From the NCBI RefSeq assembly GCF_011090165.1, contig NZ_JAADJT010000005.1, positions 1 to 64,000 of the forward strand: a stretch of 64,000 nucleotides of DNA, given 5' to 3'. A model generated the notes under the pieces. It did not search any database, was not told the DNA's origin, and worked only from the letters and a program-made list of their open reading frames with translations. The position numbers and the translations under genes were made by a program. This DNA comes from Duganella aceris. Lineage in GTDB: Bacteria; Pseudomonadota; Gammaproteobacteria; Burkholderiales; Burkholderiaceae_D. Shown in pieces: positions 43,783 through 52,796 of this stretch. How positions within the stretch are numbered: position 1 is the stretch's first letter; each line of letters opens with the position of its first letter.

Positions 43783-46209
43783 ATGCAATTCTCCGAAAAC
43801 TGGCTCCGTACCATGGTCGATCCGAAGATGACTTCGGACGAACTGGCCCACCTGCTGACGATGTCCGGCCTGGAAGTGGAAGAAGTCGAAGCGGTGGCGC
43901 CGCCATTCTCCAATGTCGTCGTCGGTCTGGTGCGCGAGATGGCCAAGCACCCGAACGCCGACCGCCTCAACGTCTGCCAGGTCGACGTCGGCACCGGCAC
44001 CTTGCTCAACATCGTCTGCGGCGCGCCGAACGTGCGCCCGGGCCTGAAGGTCGTCTGCGCCATGGCCGGCGCGGTGCTGCCGCCGGGCGCGGACGGCAAG
44101 CCGTTCGAAATCAAGGTCGGCCAGCTGCGCGGCGTCGAGTCGCAGGGCATGTTGTGCTCGGCCAAGGAACTGAAATTGTCGGAAGAGGGCAGCGGCCTGC
44201 TGGAACTGCCGGACGACGCGCCGGTCGGCCAGAACTTCCGCGACTACTACGCGCTGAACGACCTCAAATTCACCATCAAGCTGACCCCGAACAAGGCGGA
44301 TTGCCTGTCGGTGCTGGGCGTGGCGCGCGAAGTGTCGGCGCTGACCGGCGTGGCGCTGAATGTACCGCAATTCCGCACGGTCGCCGTCAACAGCGCCGAA
44401 GTGCTGCCGGTGAAGATCTCGGCGCCGGACCTGTGCGGCCGCTTCTCCGGCCGCGTGATCCGCAACCTGAACGCCAAGGCCGCCACCCCGGACTGGATGA
44501 AGCAGCGCCTCGAGCGAAGCGGCCAGCGCTCGGTGTCGGCGCTGGTCGACATCTCCAACTACGTGATGCTGGAGCTGGGCCGTCCGACCCACGTGTTCGA
44601 CCTGGCCAAGATCCACGGCGGCCTGGACGTGCGCTGGGGCAAAAAGGGCGAGACGCTGAAGCTGCTCAACGGTAATACCGTCGCCATCGACGAGTGGGTC
44701 GGCGTGATCGCCGACGACAAGGAAATCGAATCGCTGGCCGGCATCATGGGCGGCGACGCCACCGCCGTCTCGCTGGAAACGGAATCGATCTACCTGGAGG
44801 CCGCTTTCTGGTGGCCGAACGCCATCCAGGGCCGCGCCCGCAAGTACAACTTCTCGACCGACGCGGCGCACCGCTTCGAGCGCGGCGTCGACTACGCGAC
44901 CACGGTCGAGCACATCGAACGCATCACCGCGCTGCTGGTGGAAATCTGCGGCACCACCACCACCCAGGTCGGCCCGGTCGACGACCAGAGCGTCAACCTG
45001 CCGCAGCCCCAGCCGGTCAAGCTGCGCACCGCGCGCGCGCAGAAGGTCATCGGCGTGGCGCTGGACGACCAGGTCATCGCCGACATCTTCACCCGCCTGG
45101 CGCTGCCGTACACGCTGGCCGACGGCGTGTTCAGCGTGACCGCGCCGTCGTACCGCTTCGACATCGAGATCGAGGAAGACCTGATCGAGGAAGTGGCGCG
45201 CGTCTACGGCTTCGAGAACATCCCGACCGTGGCGCCGGTGGCCGCCAACACCATGATCATCGCGCCGGAAAACACCCGGTCGCTGTTCGCGGTGCGCCAC
45301 CAGCTGGCCGACCTGGGCTTCCAGGAAGTGGTCAACATGAGCTTTGTGGAAGCGTCGTGGGAGCAGGATTTCGCCGCCAACGCCAATCCGATCAAGCTGC
45401 AAAACCCGATCGCCAGCCAGATGAGCGTGATGCGCTCGACGCTGATCGGCAGCCTGGTGGCCAATGTGCGCTACAACCTGAACCGCAAGACCAACCGAGT
45501 CCGCGTGTTCGAGACCGGCGCCGTCTACCTGCGCGACGCCGCCATCCCGGACGGTCCGCTGACCGTGGCCGGCTACCACCAGCCGAAGCGCGTCGCCGCG
45601 ATCGCCTACGGCGGCGTGGCGGACGAACAGTGGGGCCAGGACAGCCGCGCGGTTGACTTCTTCGATCTGAAGGCCGACCTGGAGCATCTGTTCGCGCCGC
45701 TGCCGCTGCAATTCGTCAAGGCCGAGCACCCGGCGCTGCATCCCGGCCGCTCCGCCAACGTGCTGCTGGACGGTAAAGTCATCGGCTTCATCGGCGAGCT
45801 GCACCCGCGCTGGCTGCAGAAATACGAACTGCCGAACGCCGCCGTGGTATTCGAGGTGGATGCCGTTGCCTTGCAGCAACGACCTGTGCCAAAATATGAC
45901 GAGATTTCCAAGTTCCCGGGCGCGACCCGCGATCTGGCGGTGGTCGTCAAGCAAACGGTGCCGGCGCAGGATTTGCTCGATGCATTTAATGCAGCAGTGC
46001 AATCAGTTCCGCAAGGAAAGATCGTGCAAGCCATTGTTTTGTTTGACGAATATCGTGGCAAAGGTTTGGAGTCGGATGAAAAATCGCTTGCTTTCCGCTT
46101 TAGCTTGCAAGATACTCAAAACACGCTGCAAGACGATGTGGTGGAAGCCGTGATGGCCGCCGTAGGTGATGCGGCCAAGCAAAAACACGGTGCCCGTCTG
46201 CGCACGTAA
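43783..46209 (+). CDS. pheT: Phenylalanyl-tRNA synthetase beta subunit
   Basis: Beta subunit of 808 residues from the ATG at 43783 ([20 protein letters not shown]). Upstream in-frame codons lie in the repeat element and are rejected. It contains the N-terminal EMAP-like tRNA-binding domain ([15 protein letters not shown]), the editing B3/B4 region, B5 and a catalytic-like core ([11 protein letters not shown]), and the C-terminal anticodon domain ([14 protein letters not shown]). It edits mischarged Tyr-tRNA-Phe in trans. Confidence 0.96.
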   Translation: MQFSENWLRTMVDPKMTSDELAHLLTMSGLEVEEVEAVAPPFSNVVVGLVREMAKHPNADRLNVCQVDVGTGTLLNIVCGAPNVRPGLKVVCAMAGAVLPPGADGKPFEIKVGQLRGVESQGMLCSAKELKLSEEGSGLLELPDDAPVGQNFRDYYALNDLKFTIKLTPNKADCLSVLGVAREVSALTGVALNVPQFRTVAVNSAEVLPVKISAPDLCGRFSGRVIRNLNAKAATPDWMKQRLERSGQRSVSALVDISNYVMLELGRPTHVFDLAKIHGGLDVRWGKKGETLKLLNGNTVAIDEWVGVIADDKEIESLAGIMGGDATAVSLETESIYLEAAFWWPNAIQGRARKYNFSTDAAHRFERGVDYATTVEHIERITALLVEICGTTTTQVGPVDDQSVNLPQPQPVKLRTARAQKVIGVALDDQVIADIFTRLALPYTLADGVFSVTAPSYRFDIEIEEDLIEEVARVYGFENIPTVAPVAANTMIIAPENTRSLFAVRHQLADLGFQEVVNMSFVEASWEQDFAANANPIKLQNPIASQMSVMRSTLIGSLVANVRYNLNRKTNRVRVFETGAVYLRDAAIPDGPLTVAGYHQPKRVAAIAYGGVADEQWGQDSRAVDFFDLKADLEHLFAPLPLQFVKAEHPALHPGRSANVLLDGKVIGFIGELHPRWLQKYELPNAAVVFEVDAVALQQRPVPKYDEISKFPGATRDLAVVVKQTVPAQDLLDAFNAAVQSVPQGKIVQAIVLFDEYRGKGLESDEKSLAFRFSLQDTQNTLQDDVVEAVMAAVGDAAKQKHGARLRT

Positions 46210-46232
46210 CTCATCCGTAGTTTGACTAATGG

Positions 46233-46265
46233 GAGTCCGGCCTGTGCCGGACTCATTCGTTCTTA
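46233..46265 (+). terminator. Hairpin between pheT and ihfA
   Basis: GAGTCCGGC and GCCGGACTC form a nine-pair perfect stem with a CTGT loop, followed by ATTCGTTCTTA. The T-run is interrupted, so it may only attenuate. Confidence 0.6.
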
Positions 46266-46350
46266 GATAAGGCAGGGCAGGAAAATTAATAATAACGACG
46301 TTGATTCCGCCGTACTCCAATCCGCATTGGCTGCCGATTTGCACCGGGCC

Positions 46351-46698
46351 ATGCAGGTCGCCAAAGTACGCCAGGATGCCGAAAAAGATTTGCCTACGCT
46401 GACCAAGGCGGAGCTGGCCGAACTATTGTTCGAACAGGTCGGCCTGAACAAGCGCGAGGCCAAGGACATGGTGGAGACCTTCTTTGACGAGATTCGCAAC
46501 GCGCTCGAGCGTGGCGAGGCCGTCAAGCTGTCCGGCTTCGGCAATTTCCAGTTGCGCGACAAGCCGCAGCGCCCGGGCCGCAATCCCAAGACCGGCGAAG
46601 AGATCCCGATCACGGCGCGCCGCGTCGTGACTTTCCATGCCAGCCAAAAACTCAAGGGCATGGTCGAAGAGAGCAATCCGATGGCGCGCGCCGCCTGA
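46351..46698 (+). CDS. ihfA: Integration host factor alpha subunit
   Basis: DNA-bending protein that forms a heterodimer with IhfB. From the ATG at 46351 it has 115 residues with the core [20 protein letters not shown], the DNA-clasping arm [19 protein letters not shown] and [14 protein letters not shown]. The start is uncertain: the frame is open back to 46267, a TTG lies at 46327, and the only good ribosome binding site (GGCAGGAAA) directly precedes an ATT at 46285. It follows pheT, as usual in proteobacteria. Confidence 0.9.
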   Translation: MQVAKVRQDAEKDLPTLTKAELAELLFEQVGLNKREAKDMVETFFDEIRNALERGEAVKLSGFGNFQLRDKPQRPGRNPKTGEEIPITARRVVTFHASQKLKGMVEESNPMARAA

Positions 46699-46715
46699 GT
46701 GGGAGCTGAGCTGTG

Positions 46716-47132
46716 ATGAACGATCGTCTCGCCAAGTCCGAACTGGTCGTCTTGCCGCCGATACCGGCCAAACGTTACTTCACCATCGGTGAGGTCAGCG
46801 AGCTGTGCGGCGTGAAGCCGCACGTGCTGCGGTATTGGGAGCAGGAATTCACCCAGCTCAAACCGGTCAAACGGCGCGGCAACCGGCGCTATTATCAGCA
46901 CCACGAAGTGCTGCTGATCCGCCGTATCCGCGAATTGTTGTACGAACAGGGCTTCACCATCAGCGGCGCGCGCAATAAACTCGACAGTCGTGCCTACGAT
47001 GGCGCTGCGGGAGAGTATGATGATGGACGGGCTGTCAACGGCGCGCATCCTTCAAGCGTTGCTGCACCGCTGGACCGTGAGATGATCCGCAGCGAGCTGC
47101 TGTCGATCCTGCGCCTGTTACAGCCCGAATAG
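46716..47132 (+). CDS. MerR-family regulator of the pheST-ihfA cluster
   Basis: Small MerR-type DNA-binding protein, 138 residues from the ATG at 46716. A GTG directly before it is equally possible. The winged helix-turn-helix KRYFTIGEVSELCGVKPHVL followed by RYWEQEFTQLKPVKRRGNRRYY is complete. There is no metal-binding cysteine pattern, and the C-terminal half is short and Ala/Asp-rich. The same gene follows ihfA in many proteobacteria. Its target is unknown to me. Confidence 0.9.
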   Translation: MNDRLAKSELVVLPPIPAKRYFTIGEVSELCGVKPHVLRYWEQEFTQLKPVKRRGNRRYYQHHEVLLIRRIRELLYEQGFTISGARNKLDSRAYDGAAGEYDDGRAVNGAHPSSVAAPLDREMIRSELLSILRLLQPE

Positions 47133-47273
47133 CACGAAAAGATGCGCACCGCTGCCGCGCGCAGCGGCTTGCGGATTGATTGCTGCTATACTTTCAATAT
47201 TATTTTATTATCAGCGACGCTGATGCGCGGTGGCGTAAGTCCGAGCGTAGGCCGGGCACGACGAGAGGAAACA

Positions 47274-47906
47274 ATGATACGCGTTGCCATTTGTGACGAC
47301 CATCAAATTGTAAGAGCTGGCTTTAAACAGATTTTTTCGGCGTCGGACGATTTCGACGTGGTGGCGGAAGCCGGTACCGGGCGCGAAGCGCTGGATATCG
47401 CGCGCCGCGAGATTTGCGACGTGCTGTTGCTGGACATCGCCATGCCCGATCAGAGCGGCATCGATACCCTGCGCACCATCCGCCAGGGTCAGCCGGATCT
47501 GCCGGTGTTGATCCTGTCCGGTTATCCGGCGCAGCAGTACGCGCTGAACCTGTTCAAGATGGGCGCCAACGGCTATCTGAACAAGGAATGCGAGGCGGAC
47601 GAGTTGATGACCGCGGTGCGCACCGTGTTCCAGGGCCGGCGTTACGTCAGCTCCACCGTCGGCGAGTTGCTGGCGCAGAGTTTCGACCGCGATCCGAACA
47701 CCGCGTTGCACACCGAGCTGTCGGATCGCGAGTTCCAGGTGTTCCTGCGGCTGGCGCGCGGCGCCACCGTGTCCGACATCGGCGTGGCGCTGTCGCTGAG
47801 CATCAAGACCGTCAGCACCTACCGGACCCGCATCATGGAAAAAATGGGCATGCAGTCGAATTCCGACCTGACCTATTACGCCATGAAAAATAATTTATTG
47901 GAATAA
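47274..47906 (+). CDS. NarL-family response regulator
   Basis: Response regulator of 210 residues from the ATG at 47274, which follows GAGAGGA. The receiver has the acidic pair D8-D9 and the phosphoacceptor D54 in LLLDIAMPDQSG. The C-terminal LuxR-type helix-turn-helix is SDREFQVFLRLARGATVSDI then SLSIKTVSTYRTRIMEKMGM. The histidine kinase gene starts about 115 bases downstream on the same strand and is the probable partner. Confidence 0.92.
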   Translation: MIRVAICDDHQIVRAGFKQIFSASDDFDVVAEAGTGREALDIARREICDVLLLDIAMPDQSGIDTLRTIRQGQPDLPVLILSGYPAQQYALNLFKMGANGYLNKECEADELMTAVRTVFQGRRYVSSTVGELLAQSFDRDPNTALHTELSDREFQVFLRLARGATVSDIGVALSLSIKTVSTYRTRIMEKMGMQSNSDLTYYAMKNNLLE

Positions 47907-48021
47907 ATACACGGCGCGCACTCTTGAGGTGCGTTCCCGCACAGACGTTTTCCTTACGGTCTATAATTTGGTTAGCATGGCCCATCCGCGCCTGCTTAAC
48001 CAATGAAGGAAACACATCGGG

Positions 48022-49635
48022 ATGTATTTCACCGTCGAAACAGCGCCGCATCATCGCCTGCCGCTGTACAAGACCGTCTTGTGCGTGACCTGTGCTTTGC
48101 TGCTGATCGTCAACGGATTCAGCCTGTTCCATAATTTGCAAGCATTGCGCGGTGCGCAGGTCCTGCTGGGGCAGACCGCGCGCGTCGCCGACCGCCTGCA
48201 ATACCTGAATGTGCTGGTGCTCGATGCCGAAAGCAGCACGCGCAGCTATTTCCTGTCCGGCCGCGAGTCCTACCTGGGCCCGACCAAGACCGTGCTGGCC
48301 GATACCGAGACCGAATTCAAGGAACTGGAAAAGCTGCTGGCCGACAGTCCCTCGCAGCTCAAGAACCTGACCCAACTGCAAACCCTGGTGCGGCGCCGGC
48401 TCGGCATCATGAGCCAGGCCATCGATGTCTACCGCGAGGGCGGGCTGAGCGAAATCGTCAACATCGCCAAGCTCAGCGACGACCGCGCCAGCATGGACGA
48501 GATCCGGCTGCTGGTGGTCATCATGGAGCAGGAACAGAACGAAACGCTGGCCACGCGCAGCGCCATGTTCTATCAGGAATACCAGAAGGCGGTCTTGCTG
48601 GGCATGAGCATCAACGCGGTCGCCATCGTGGTGTTGATCATGTTCTATCAGCTGGTGCGGCGCAGCTTCGCGGTGCGCGCGGCCACCGAACATGCGCTGC
48701 AAAGCGCCAACGAAAACCTGGAATCCACCGTACAGCAGCGGACCGAGCAGCTATCGGTGTTGTCGCGCCATCTGATCTCGATCAGCGAGGAAGAGAAGGT
48801 GCGCCTGTCGCGCGAACTGCACGATGAAATGGGCGCCAACCTGACTTCGATCAGCATGGACATCGCCGCCGTCACGCAGCAATTGCGCAAGACGCATCCG
48901 GAGCTGGCCGAGCAGCTCAAGCACGCGCGCGCCACCCTGGTCGAGACGGTCGAAATGAAACGCCGCATCGTCGAAAATCTGCGGCCGAGTTTGCTGGACA
49001 ATCTGGGCCTGTGCGCCGCGATTGAAAGTTATTGCGACGAGTTCAGCCGCCTGTCGCAGCTGCGCTGCGACTGCCATATCGGCGCCGACATCGAGAGCGA
49101 GGCGCGCCAGTCCGGCGACCTGTCGATCGCCTTGTTCCGCATCGTGCAGGAATCGCTGACCAATATCCGCAAGTACGCCAAGGCCAGCCGCGTCACCGTG
49201 ACTTTGAACCACAGCGGCGAAGGCCTGATGTTGCGTATCATCGACGACGGCATCGGCATCGCCTCCGACACCATCATCAAACCCATGTCGCACGGCCTGT
49301 TGGGCATGCGCGAACGGGCTTTGTTGCTGGGCGGCTCGCTGACCATCCGTCGCGGCCGCAACGATGCGGGAACCTGCATCGAGGTCGCCATTCCCTTGCG
49401 CGGCATGGAAGGCAACCGGCAAAACACCGCGCCCGCCGAGGAGCGCCGCGCTGCCGCCAATCCGCCGGTGGTCGCGCCGTTTGTTGAAGCGTCGCCGACG
49501 TCGGGCTTGCCGCCCGCCATCAGCGAAGTGATCAGCAGCGTGCTACATCCAGCAGCAGACGGTCGTACTCCGTCTTCGCCACCTTATAGCACTCACCCGC
49601 ATACGCCTCCAAGCCTGAGCGATCAAGCACAGTGA
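48022..49635 (+). CDS. NarL-type sensor histidine kinase with CHASE3-like domain
   Basis: Membrane sensor kinase of 537 residues. Two membrane segments (about 16-35 and 192-212) enclose a helical periplasmic domain with LVLDAESSTRSYFLSGRESY, typical of CHASE3. The HisKA_3 dimerisation motif is SRELHDEMGANLTSISMDI, and the ATPase part has IVQESLTNIRKYAKAS, DDGIGIA and GLLGMRERALLLGG. The last ~70 residues are Pro/Ser-rich and run antisense into the 3' end of the convergent Crp/Fnr gene (104 bases of overlap). Confidence 0.92.
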   Translation: MYFTVETAPHHRLPLYKTVLCVTCALLLIVNGFSLFHNLQALRGAQVLLGQTARVADRLQYLNVLVLDAESSTRSYFLSGRESYLGPTKTVLADTETEFKELEKLLADSPSQLKNLTQLQTLVRRRLGIMSQAIDVYREGGLSEIVNIAKLSDDRASMDEIRLLVVIMEQEQNETLATRSAMFYQEYQKAVLLGMSINAVAIVVLIMFYQLVRRSFAVRAATEHALQSANENLESTVQQRTEQLSVLSRHLISISEEEKVRLSRELHDEMGANLTSISMDIAAVTQQLRKTHPELAEQLKHARATLVETVEMKRRIVENLRPSLLDNLGLCAAIESYCDEFSRLSQLRCDCHIGADIESEARQSGDLSIALFRIVQESLTNIRKYAKASRVTVTLNHSGEGLMLRIIDDGIGIASDTIIKPMSHGLLGMRERALLLGGSLTIRRGRNDAGTCIEVAIPLRGMEGNRQNTAPAEERRAAANPPVVAPFVEASPTSGLPPAISEVISSVLHPAADGRTPSSPPYSTHPHTPPSLSDQAQ

Positions 49636-50341
49636 TGTTGCCGCGGCGGTAGGTGATCAAGCCTTCGTCCTGCAATTTGCCGGCGGCCGCGGTGATGCTC
49701 TCGCGGCGCACGCCCAGCATGATGGAAATCATTTCCTGGGTCACCTTCAGTTCGTTCGCCGGCGAGCGGTCCAGGCGGTCCAGCAGCCAGCGGCACAGCT
49801 TTTGTTCGATCGAGCTGTGACGGCCGCCGACGGCGTTCTGCGCCATCTGCGCGAACAGCGCGGTGTTGTAGCGCATCAGCAGCGCCGGCAGCGCGCCGCC
49901 TTGGTTGAACGCGTCGCGCAGGTGCTGCGCCTTCATGCGGTAGCCGTAGCCGGCCGCCTGCACCACGGCGCTGCACATGGCGCGCTCGCCTTCGAACAGC
50001 GATACGCCGACCACGCCCTCATGGCCCACCACGGCGATCTCGGTGGTGGCGCCGTCTTCCATCACGTACAGCAGCGAGACGATGGCGGTGGTCGGGAAGT
50101 ACACATAATCCATCGCGCCGCCGAATTCGAACAGCTCCTTGCCGAACGGCAGGGTGACCATTTCCAGATGATCGAACAGCGATTCCAGCACGTCGCGCGG
50201 AAGCGCGGCCAGCAATTCGTTTTGCTGGGTGCCGCTGAAGGTGACAACAGGCCGGGATGCAACCTTGAATTCTTTGGAACCGACCGGCATGGTGCGCGAG
50301 ACGGTGGCTTTTTCGGTTGCGGTGCGTTGGGTGTTGTTCAT
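49532..50341 (-). CDS. Crp/Fnr-family transcription regulator
   Basis: Regulator of 269 residues from the ATG at 50341, preceded by GAGGAA. The cyclic-nucleotide-binding-type domain (FPTTAIVSLLYVMEDGATTE, VGHEGVVGVSLF) is present without an evident FNR cysteine cluster, so it is unlikely to sense oxygen by an iron-sulfur centre. The helix-turn-helix is TQEMISIMLGVRRESITAAA. The ligand is unknown. It lies between two two-component systems and is divergent from the OmpR-type regulator. Confidence 0.9.
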   Translation of the reverse strand: MNNTQRTATEKATVSRTMPVGSKEFKVASRPVVTFSGTQQNELLAALPRDVLESLFDHLEMVTLPFGKELFEFGGAMDYVYFPTTAIVSLLYVMEDGATTEIAVVGHEGVVGVSLFEGERAMCSAVVQAAGYGYRMKAQHLRDAFNQGGALPALLMRYNTALFAQMAQNAVGGRHSSIEQKLCRWLLDRLDRSPANELKVTQEMISIMLGVRRESITAAAGKLQDEGLITYRRGNITVLDRSGLEAYAGECYKVAKTEYDRLLLDVARC

Positions 50342-50397
50342 TGTGTTCCTCACTATCTGATGCGATGTACAGTGACGTAACTTTATTGCCATTGTTA

Positions 50398-50407
50398 GTT
50401 CGCGAAC
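50398..50407. promoter_or_regulatory. Small palindrome in the Crp/Fnr gene upstream region
   Basis: GTTCGCGAAC is a perfect ten-base palindrome, flanked by TGTTA and ATAAG, about 60 bases upstream of the Crp/Fnr gene in the divergent region. It could be an operator, possibly for autoregulation. This is weak evidence. Confidence 0.3.
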
Positions 50408-50548
50408 ATAAGAGGGGCGGACGCCCAAATGTAGGCGTGCAACATGGGGAGCTGTAGTCCTGGTCCTACGCGGTGCGCTTGCTCATCGCTGTTCTTATAG
50501 GAAAGGCGCGTGCATAATGCATAAATCCTGACGACGTGGCGCACGAAT

Positions 50549-51226
50549 ATGCATGTACTGGTAGTGGAAGACGATGCCGTCCTGGCCGACGGCCTGAGCC
50601 GTGTATTGAGCGGCCACGGCATGGCGGTCGAGGTGCTCGGCAACGGCACCCAGGCGGATCTGGTCCTACAACGTTCCGAGCAAACGGAGGTGGTGGTGCT
50701 CGACATCGGCCTGCCCGGCATGGACGGGTTTGAAGTGGTGCGCCGCCTGCGGGCGCGCGGCAGCCAGGTGCCGGTGCTGCTGCTGACGGCGCGCGACGCC
50801 ATCGAGGACCGGGTGCGCGGGCTGGAACTGGGCGCCGACGATTACCTGGTCAAGCCTTTCGCCACCGCCGAGCTGGTCGCGCGGCTGAAGGCGCTGGTCC
50901 GGCGCAACACGCCCAAGCCGGCGCTGCTGGCGCTGGGCGATCTGTCGCTGGACCTGGCCGCCAAGCGGGCACGGGTCGGCGACAAGACGGTCGAGCTGTC
51001 GGTGCGCGAGTGGGCGGTGCTGGAATACCTGTTGCAGCACGGCGCGCGGGTGGTGTCCAAGCAGCAGATCATCGACGCCATCCTGCCGTGGGGCGACGAC
51101 CTGACCCTGAACGCGGTGGAAGTGTATATTTCGCGGCTGCGGCTGAAGATCGCCGACGCCGGCGTCACCATCCGCACCATCCGCGGCTTCGGCTACATGC
51201 TGGAGCAGACGCCGCCCGCGTCATGA
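50549..51226 (+). CDS. OmpR/PhoB-family response regulator
   Basis: Response regulator of 225 residues. The receiver begins MHVLVVEDDAVLADGL, with phosphoacceptor D52 in LDIGLPGMDGFEVVRRL. The winged-helix output domain ends in TLNAVEVYISRLRLKI and IRTIRGFGYML, as in the QseB/TctD group. Its stop overlaps the start of the kinase gene as ATGA. OmpR-family proteins bind 10-11-bp direct repeats. Three such repeats lie ahead of pilE (52282-52310). Confidence 0.94.
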   Translation: MHVLVVEDDAVLADGLSRVLSGHGMAVEVLGNGTQADLVLQRSEQTEVVVLDIGLPGMDGFEVVRRLRARGSQVPVLLLTARDAIEDRVRGLELGADDYLVKPFATAELVARLKALVRRNTPKPALLALGDLSLDLAAKRARVGDKTVELSVREWAVLEYLLQHGARVVSKQQIIDAILPWGDDLTLNAVEVYISRLRLKIADAGVTIRTIRGFGYMLEQTPPAS

Positions 51227-52260
51227 CCAGCATCCGACTGCGCCTGCTGAAGTGGCTGATCGTGCCGGTGCTGCTGATCAACTTGGGCGGCGGCGCCTTG
51301 ACCTACATGCTGGCGTGGGCGCCGGCCGGCGCGGCCGCCAGCAGCGGGCCGCAACGCGAGCAGATGCGGCAAGCCACGCTGCGCGCGCTGGTGCTGCTGG
51401 AGGTGGTGTTGACGCTGGCCTCGGTGGGGCTGGTCTGGTTTTCCGTCAGCAGCGCGCTGCGCCCGCTGAACCGGCTGCGCGCCGGCCTCAACGCGCGCGA
51501 CGGCGACGACCTGGCGCCGATCGCCGCCGCCGACGTGCCGTATGAGCTGGAGCCGGTGGTGTCGTCCTTCAACGGCTTGCTGGACAAGGTGGGCGAGGGC
51601 GCCCGCGCGCGCCAGGACTTCCTGGCCAACGTGGCGCATCAGCTGCGCACGCCGCTGGCCGGCTTGCGGACGCAGCTGGAATGGCTGGGCGCGCGCCACG
51701 CCGAGCCGGAGACCGCGCACTCGGTCAAGCTGATGCTGTCGGCCACCGAGCGCATGATCCGCCAGACCAATCAGCTGCTGTCGCTGGCGCGCGCCGAACC
51801 GAATCATTTCGAAAAGACCCGGCTCGAACCGCTGGCGCTGAACGCGCTGGTGGAGGACGCGATCCAGTCCTTCGTCGACCAGGCGTCGCTGAAGGCGATC
51901 GACATCGGCTTCGACCTGCGGCCGGTCAGCATCCACGGCGACCGCTTCCTGCTGCGCGACCTGATCGACAACCTGATCGACAACGCCATCCGCTACACGC
52001 CGGCGCGGGGCACGGTGACGGTCAGCTGCGGCCCGGACGGCGACGGCGGCCTGCTGAGCGTCGAGGACAATGGCCCCGGCATCCCGCCGGCCAAGCGCGA
52101 GCAGGTGTTCAGCCGCTACGTCCGGCTCGACGACAAGACCCACGGCAGCGGCCTCGGCCTGGCGATCGTGCGCGACATCGCGGCGGTGCACGGCGCCGCC
52201 TTGTCGATCGGCGACGCCGCCGACGGCCGGGGCGCGTTGTTTTCCGTGCGGTTTCCCTGA
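51223..52260 (+). CDS. Sensor histidine kinase with a minimal periplasmic loop
   Basis: Partner kinase of the OmpR-type regulator, 345 residues, TctE/QseC-like. Membrane segments at about 10-30 and 58-78 leave only ~27 residues outside, too short for a folded sensor domain. The HAMP-like linker (LRPLNRLRAGLNARDGDDLA) leads to the phosphoacceptor His in FLANVAHQLRTPLAGLRTQL. The ATPase has the N box DLIDNLIDNAIRYTP, DNGPGIP and GSGLGLAIVRDIAA. It may sense within the membrane or need a partner protein. Confidence 0.92.
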   Translation: MTSIRLRLLKWLIVPVLLINLGGGALTYMLAWAPAGAAASSGPQREQMRQATLRALVLLEVVLTLASVGLVWFSVSSALRPLNRLRAGLNARDGDDLAPIAAADVPYELEPVVSSFNGLLDKVGEGARARQDFLANVAHQLRTPLAGLRTQLEWLGARHAEPETAHSVKLMLSATERMIRQTNQLLSLARAEPNHFEKTRLEPLALNALVEDAIQSFVDQASLKAIDIGFDLRPVSIHGDRFLLRDLIDNLIDNAIRYTPARGTVTVSCGPDGDGGLLSVEDNGPGIPPAKREQVFSRYVRLDDKTHGSGLGLAIVRDIAAVHGAALSIGDAADGRGALFSVRFP

Positions 52261-52281
52261 ATAATCGCGCTAATTTCTCAT

Positions 52282-52310
52282 TGTCAGGAATTTGTCAGGG
52301 TTTCCTCAGG
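52282..52310 (+). promoter_or_regulatory. Three 11-bp-spaced direct repeats ahead of pilE
   Basis: TGTCAGG at 52282, TGTCAGG at 52293 and CCTCAGG at 52304 start exactly 11 bases apart, one helical turn, like the tandem sites of OmpR/PhoB-family regulators. TACACT at 52331-52336 is a suitable -10 box. No good -35 box is present, as at activator-dependent promoters. The regulator gene just upstream is the obvious candidate. Confidence 0.6.
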
Positions 52311-52367
52311 GAAATGCAAGCTTGCGCGGCTACACTCCATGCTAGAGATAAACTATGGGAGTGGACG

Positions 52368-52796
52368 ATGAAACGCATGCAACGCGGTTTTACCCTGATC
52401 GAAGTCCTGGTCACCGTGGCGATCGTCGGCATCCTGATGGCGGTGGCGGTGCCGGCCTACAGTGACTATGTGGTGCGCGGCCGCCTGAGCGAGGCGTTCG
52501 TCGCGCTGGGCGGGGTGCAGCCGGCCGCCGAACAATACTGGTCCAACCAGCGCAAATACGATGGCTTCGACACCACCAGCGCCTTCCCGGCCGCGACTCC
52601 CAATTTCACCTACGCGCTGAGCGCGGCCAGCGCCTCCGCCTACACCGTCACCGCCACCGGCATCGGCAAGATGAACGGCTTCGTCTACACCATCAACCAG
52701 AACGGCACCCGCACCACCACCGGCAGCCCACCCGGCTGGGGCACCAGCGCCAGTTGCTGGGTCGACCACAAGGGTGGCACATGTTCCACCAACTAA
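52368..52796 (+). CDS. pilE: Type IV pilin-like protein PilE
   Basis: Minor type IV pilin of 142 residues. The leader MKRMQRG is cut by the prepilin peptidase before the methylated Phe of FTLIEVLVTVAIVGILMAVA, with Glu5 present. The ATG at 52368 follows GGGAGTGG. The C-terminal part has a Cys near SCWVDHKGGTC, which could close the usual disulfide loop. It opens the minor-pilin operon, whereas in Pseudomonas pilE comes last. The last 16 bases overlap the fimT start. Confidence 0.9.
   Translation: MKRMQRGFTLIEVLVTVAIVGILMAVAVPAYSDYVVRGRLSEAFVALGGVQPAAEQYWSNQRKYDGFDTTSAFPAATPNFTYALSAASASAYTVTATGIGKMNGFVYTINQNGTRTTTGSPPGWGTSASCWVDHKGGTCSTN

Noticed and set aside
47164..47192. Possible promoter TTGCGG/TATACT ahead of the NarL-type regulator
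   Set aside because: The spacer is only 12 bases, so only the -10-like box remains and I did not list it.
50461..50520. Possible sigma-70 promoter for the OmpR-type regulator (TTGCTC and CATAAT)
   Set aside because: The boxes are 28 bases apart, too far for a sigma-70 promoter.
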